From the NCBI GenBank assembly GCA_023415035.1, contig JAEZLX010000025.1:1-22850 (forward strand): a stretch of DNA of 22,850 nucleotides. The letters run 5' to 3'. Of this stretch, positions 22,027 through 22,850 are shown piece by piece. Position 1 is the first letter of the stretch. Each line of letters begins with the position of its first letter. Under the pieces are notes generated by a model. That model saw nothing but the letters and a program-made list of their open reading frames with translations, did not search any database and was not told where the DNA came from. Position numbers and translations under genes: made by a program. Source of the stretch: Pseudomonadota bacterium. GTDB lineage: Bacteria; Pseudomonadota; Gammaproteobacteria; Burkholderiales; Burkholderiaceae_C.

Positions 22027-22110
22027 GTGGCGACCGAGTGCCAAGCGGCCACAAAAAAACCGCCCGCAGGCGGTTGCTGGCGCTGGGTGCGACGCGCTCA
22101 CCCGGGTGGC
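22027..22110. repeat. 84-bp direct repeat, copy 2
   Basis: Matches copy 1 at 79 of 84 positions without gaps, 1,389 bases downstream. Its right end continues into the C-terminal codons of a recombinase-like fragment on the minus strand. The repeat therefore represents the last codons, stop and downstream terminator of that gene. The GTGGC/GCCAC pair at the left end is conserved despite mismatches between its arms. Confidence 0.95.
22053..22075 (-). terminator. Minus-strand intrinsic terminator inside repeat copy 2
   Basis: AACCGCC, loop TGCG and GGCGGTT on the minus strand, ending in a T-run (seven T, 22059-22053, the last two shared with the stem). It starts 23 bases after the stop codon of the recombinase-like remnant, so it is probably that gene's original terminator. 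Confidence 0.8.
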
Positions 22111-22258
22111 GCGAGCACGCGCATCTGGTCGCCCCAGGCGGTGGGCCAGGGGCGGCGCATCACTTTCTCCAGCACGGCATCGGGCGAGCCAACCAGCCGT
22201 TCCACGACCTCCGGGGCCAGGAGCGTCAGCCGCATGACCCGGCGCACTGTAAGCGTCC
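22098..22258 (-). pseudogene. Remnant of a serine-recombinase-like protein, C-terminus only
   Basis: About 53 codons on the minus strand ending at a TGA (22100-22098). The peptide contains VRRVMRLTLLAPEVVERLVG, then AVLEKVMRRPWPTAWGDQM and ends VLAPPG. The segment xxRLxxLAPxIVExIxxG is typical of the C-terminal part of large serine recombinases that carry long DNA-binding tails. The frame meets a TAG near 22276 and has no start, no catalytic domain and no Shine-Dalgarno, so this is only a 3' fragment. The right boundary is approximate. The family call is from memory of the motif and could be another DNA-binding protein with the same tail. Confidence 0.5.
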
Positions 22259-22287
22259 GGCAAACCCATGCCTACCGAGGCCGGTGA

Positions 22288-22400
22288 TCAGGCGCCGGCA
22301 GGTTTCCAGCGGTGTGGCAGGAGCTCGACGATGCGGCTGGCCTTGTGTGTGGGCAGCCGGGTGAGCACGTCCTTGACCGTGCGCTTACAAGCGTGTGTCC
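22288..22400 (-). pseudogene. Remnant of an IS66-family transposase, C-terminus only
   Basis: Minus-strand peptide KRTVKDVLTRLPTHKASR, then IVELLPHRWKPAGA and a TGA stop (22290-22288). The pattern DVLTRLPxHxxxRIxELLPHRW is the hallmark C-terminus of IS66-type TnpC transposases. No upstream part of the protein is visible, and the frame loses similarity near 22390-22400. No terminal inverted repeat was recognised. It is a different element from the fragments on either side, joined without spacer genes. Confidence 0.6.
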
Positions 22401-22622
22401 CCTTCGGCAGCCAATGCTGCAATCCAACCGCTTGATTCGTCCGCGCGTCACCCTTTGATCAGTATGGGCCTGCGTTGCGACCTTTGCGGACTTCGGGCCA
22501 GTTCCAGGGAGCGCGGTCGGAGCGAGGAATGGCCGGGAGAGAGTGGAATATGGCCCGGAACGGCCAATTCGGGCGGCAGGCGCAGTCCGCAGGCTTCCGC
22601 AGGACCCCCCAGCAACACGCGG
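22401..22622. other. Junction sequence between IS66 and IS1595 remnants
   Basis: About 220 bases whose minus-strand frame is open in continuation of the IS1595 fragment but shows no resemblance to transposase or any other family. It contains no recognised gene, hairpin terminator or terminal repeat. Confidence 0.4.
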
Positions 22623-22850
22623 GAACCAGTCCTTGATGCGGCTGTGAAGTGCGTTGACGTTCTGTATGTGATACGGCCCAAGCTTGTGGGTGCCGCTCGG
22701 AATCTGCCGACTGACAACCCCCAGGATCTTGGCGGCGGTCTTGTACGCGCTGGCTGAATCTGAGACGAGGACGGCATCAGGTGCCAACACTGGGCCGAGT
22801 GCGGCCGTGATGTTTGGCGCGTTGGGCGTGCCAGGCAAAACAACCATATA
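22623..22850 (-). pseudogene. IS1595-family transposase fragment, both ends missing
   Basis: Minus-strand peptide of about 75 residues running off the right window edge. It contains ITAALGPVLAPDAVLVSD, ASAYKTAAKILGV and YHIQNVNALHSRIKDWF. This matches the middle to late part of the DDE domain of IS1595 (ISXO2-like) transposases. The Asp of LVSD is the second catalytic acid, and the Asn of HIQNVNxxHSR is the position used as third catalytic residue in IS1595. After KDWF the expected xFHGVATKYLxNYLGWR stretch is absent and unrelated sequence follows, so the C-terminus is lost at about 22622. The N-terminal part may exist beyond the window. Confidence 0.72.

Noticed and set aside
20638..22110. 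CRISPR array or integron attC sites
   Set aside because: There are only two repeats, separated by 1.3 kb with a gene between them. They contain no regular spacers and no paired attC core sites.
22272..22622. Continuation of the IS1595 open frame as a functional transposase C-terminus
   Set aside because: Similarity stops after KDWF. The continuation is unrelated sequence, and the IS66 tail on the same strand is read in another frame.
20404..22850. Direct repeat of the tRNA-Ala 3' end as an island attachment site
   Set aside because: I scanned for TCCTCGTCTCCACC-like sequence and found none in the window.

Overview
The window reads as a chromosomal segment of a high-GC betaproteobacterium, most likely Burkholderiales and probably Comamonadaceae. 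The basis is gene order and protein families (xseB-ispA-dxs; polA beside a DUF2782-type gene and thrB; a BPSS1780-type membrane protein), strong G/C preference at third codon positions, and long open shadow frames on the opposite strand of most genes. No 16S gene or other taxonomic marker is present, so the family assignment is inference.

Positions 1-20440 are ordinary, densely packed core genome. On the minus strand, xseB, ispA and dxs (dxs cut by the window edge) form an isoprenoid-precursor operon. Diverging from it are a Rieske-type oxygenase alpha subunit and an EamA/DMT permease. A large membrane-anchored PAS-PAS-GAF histidine kinase follows and overlaps the 3' end of a convergent His-rich ZIP metal transporter. 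A Tat-type dienelactone-hydrolase-family protein with its own strong terminator lies downstream of polA. Diverging from polA are a DUF2782-like exported protein, thrB (homoserine kinase) and a BPSS1780-family membrane protein. These converge on uvrD. Diverging from uvrD is a GMP reductase with a hairpin in its leader. An alpha/beta hydrolase (minus) and a beta-hydroxyacid-dehydrogenase-type oxidoreductase (plus) diverge from each other. Then comes tRNA-Ala(CGC) with a clear promoter and a clear intrinsic terminator.

Positions 20443-22850, immediately downstream of the tRNA gene, are different. They are gene-poor and visibly lower in GC around the one intact gene, an SDR-family dehydrogenase. 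They also hold remnants of three unrelated mobile elements in the same orientation: a serine-recombinase-like C-terminus, an IS66-type transposase C-terminus, and an IS1595-type transposase fragment that runs off the window. Two 84-bp direct repeats with 5 mismatches and no gaps bracket the SDR module. Each repeat carries a minus-strand intrinsic terminator and the last codons of the recombinase fragment. This is the most unusual part of the window and looks like a decayed island at a tRNA gene.

A second cross-cutting pattern is that four genes (polA, the DUF2782 gene, uvrD and the alpha/beta hydrolase) have the hexamer TACAAT or CACAAT exactly six bases before the ATG and no Shine-Dalgarno sequence in between. 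That is the geometry expected for leaderless transcripts. I found no CRISPR array, toxin-antitoxin pair, defence island or recognisably new multi-gene system.
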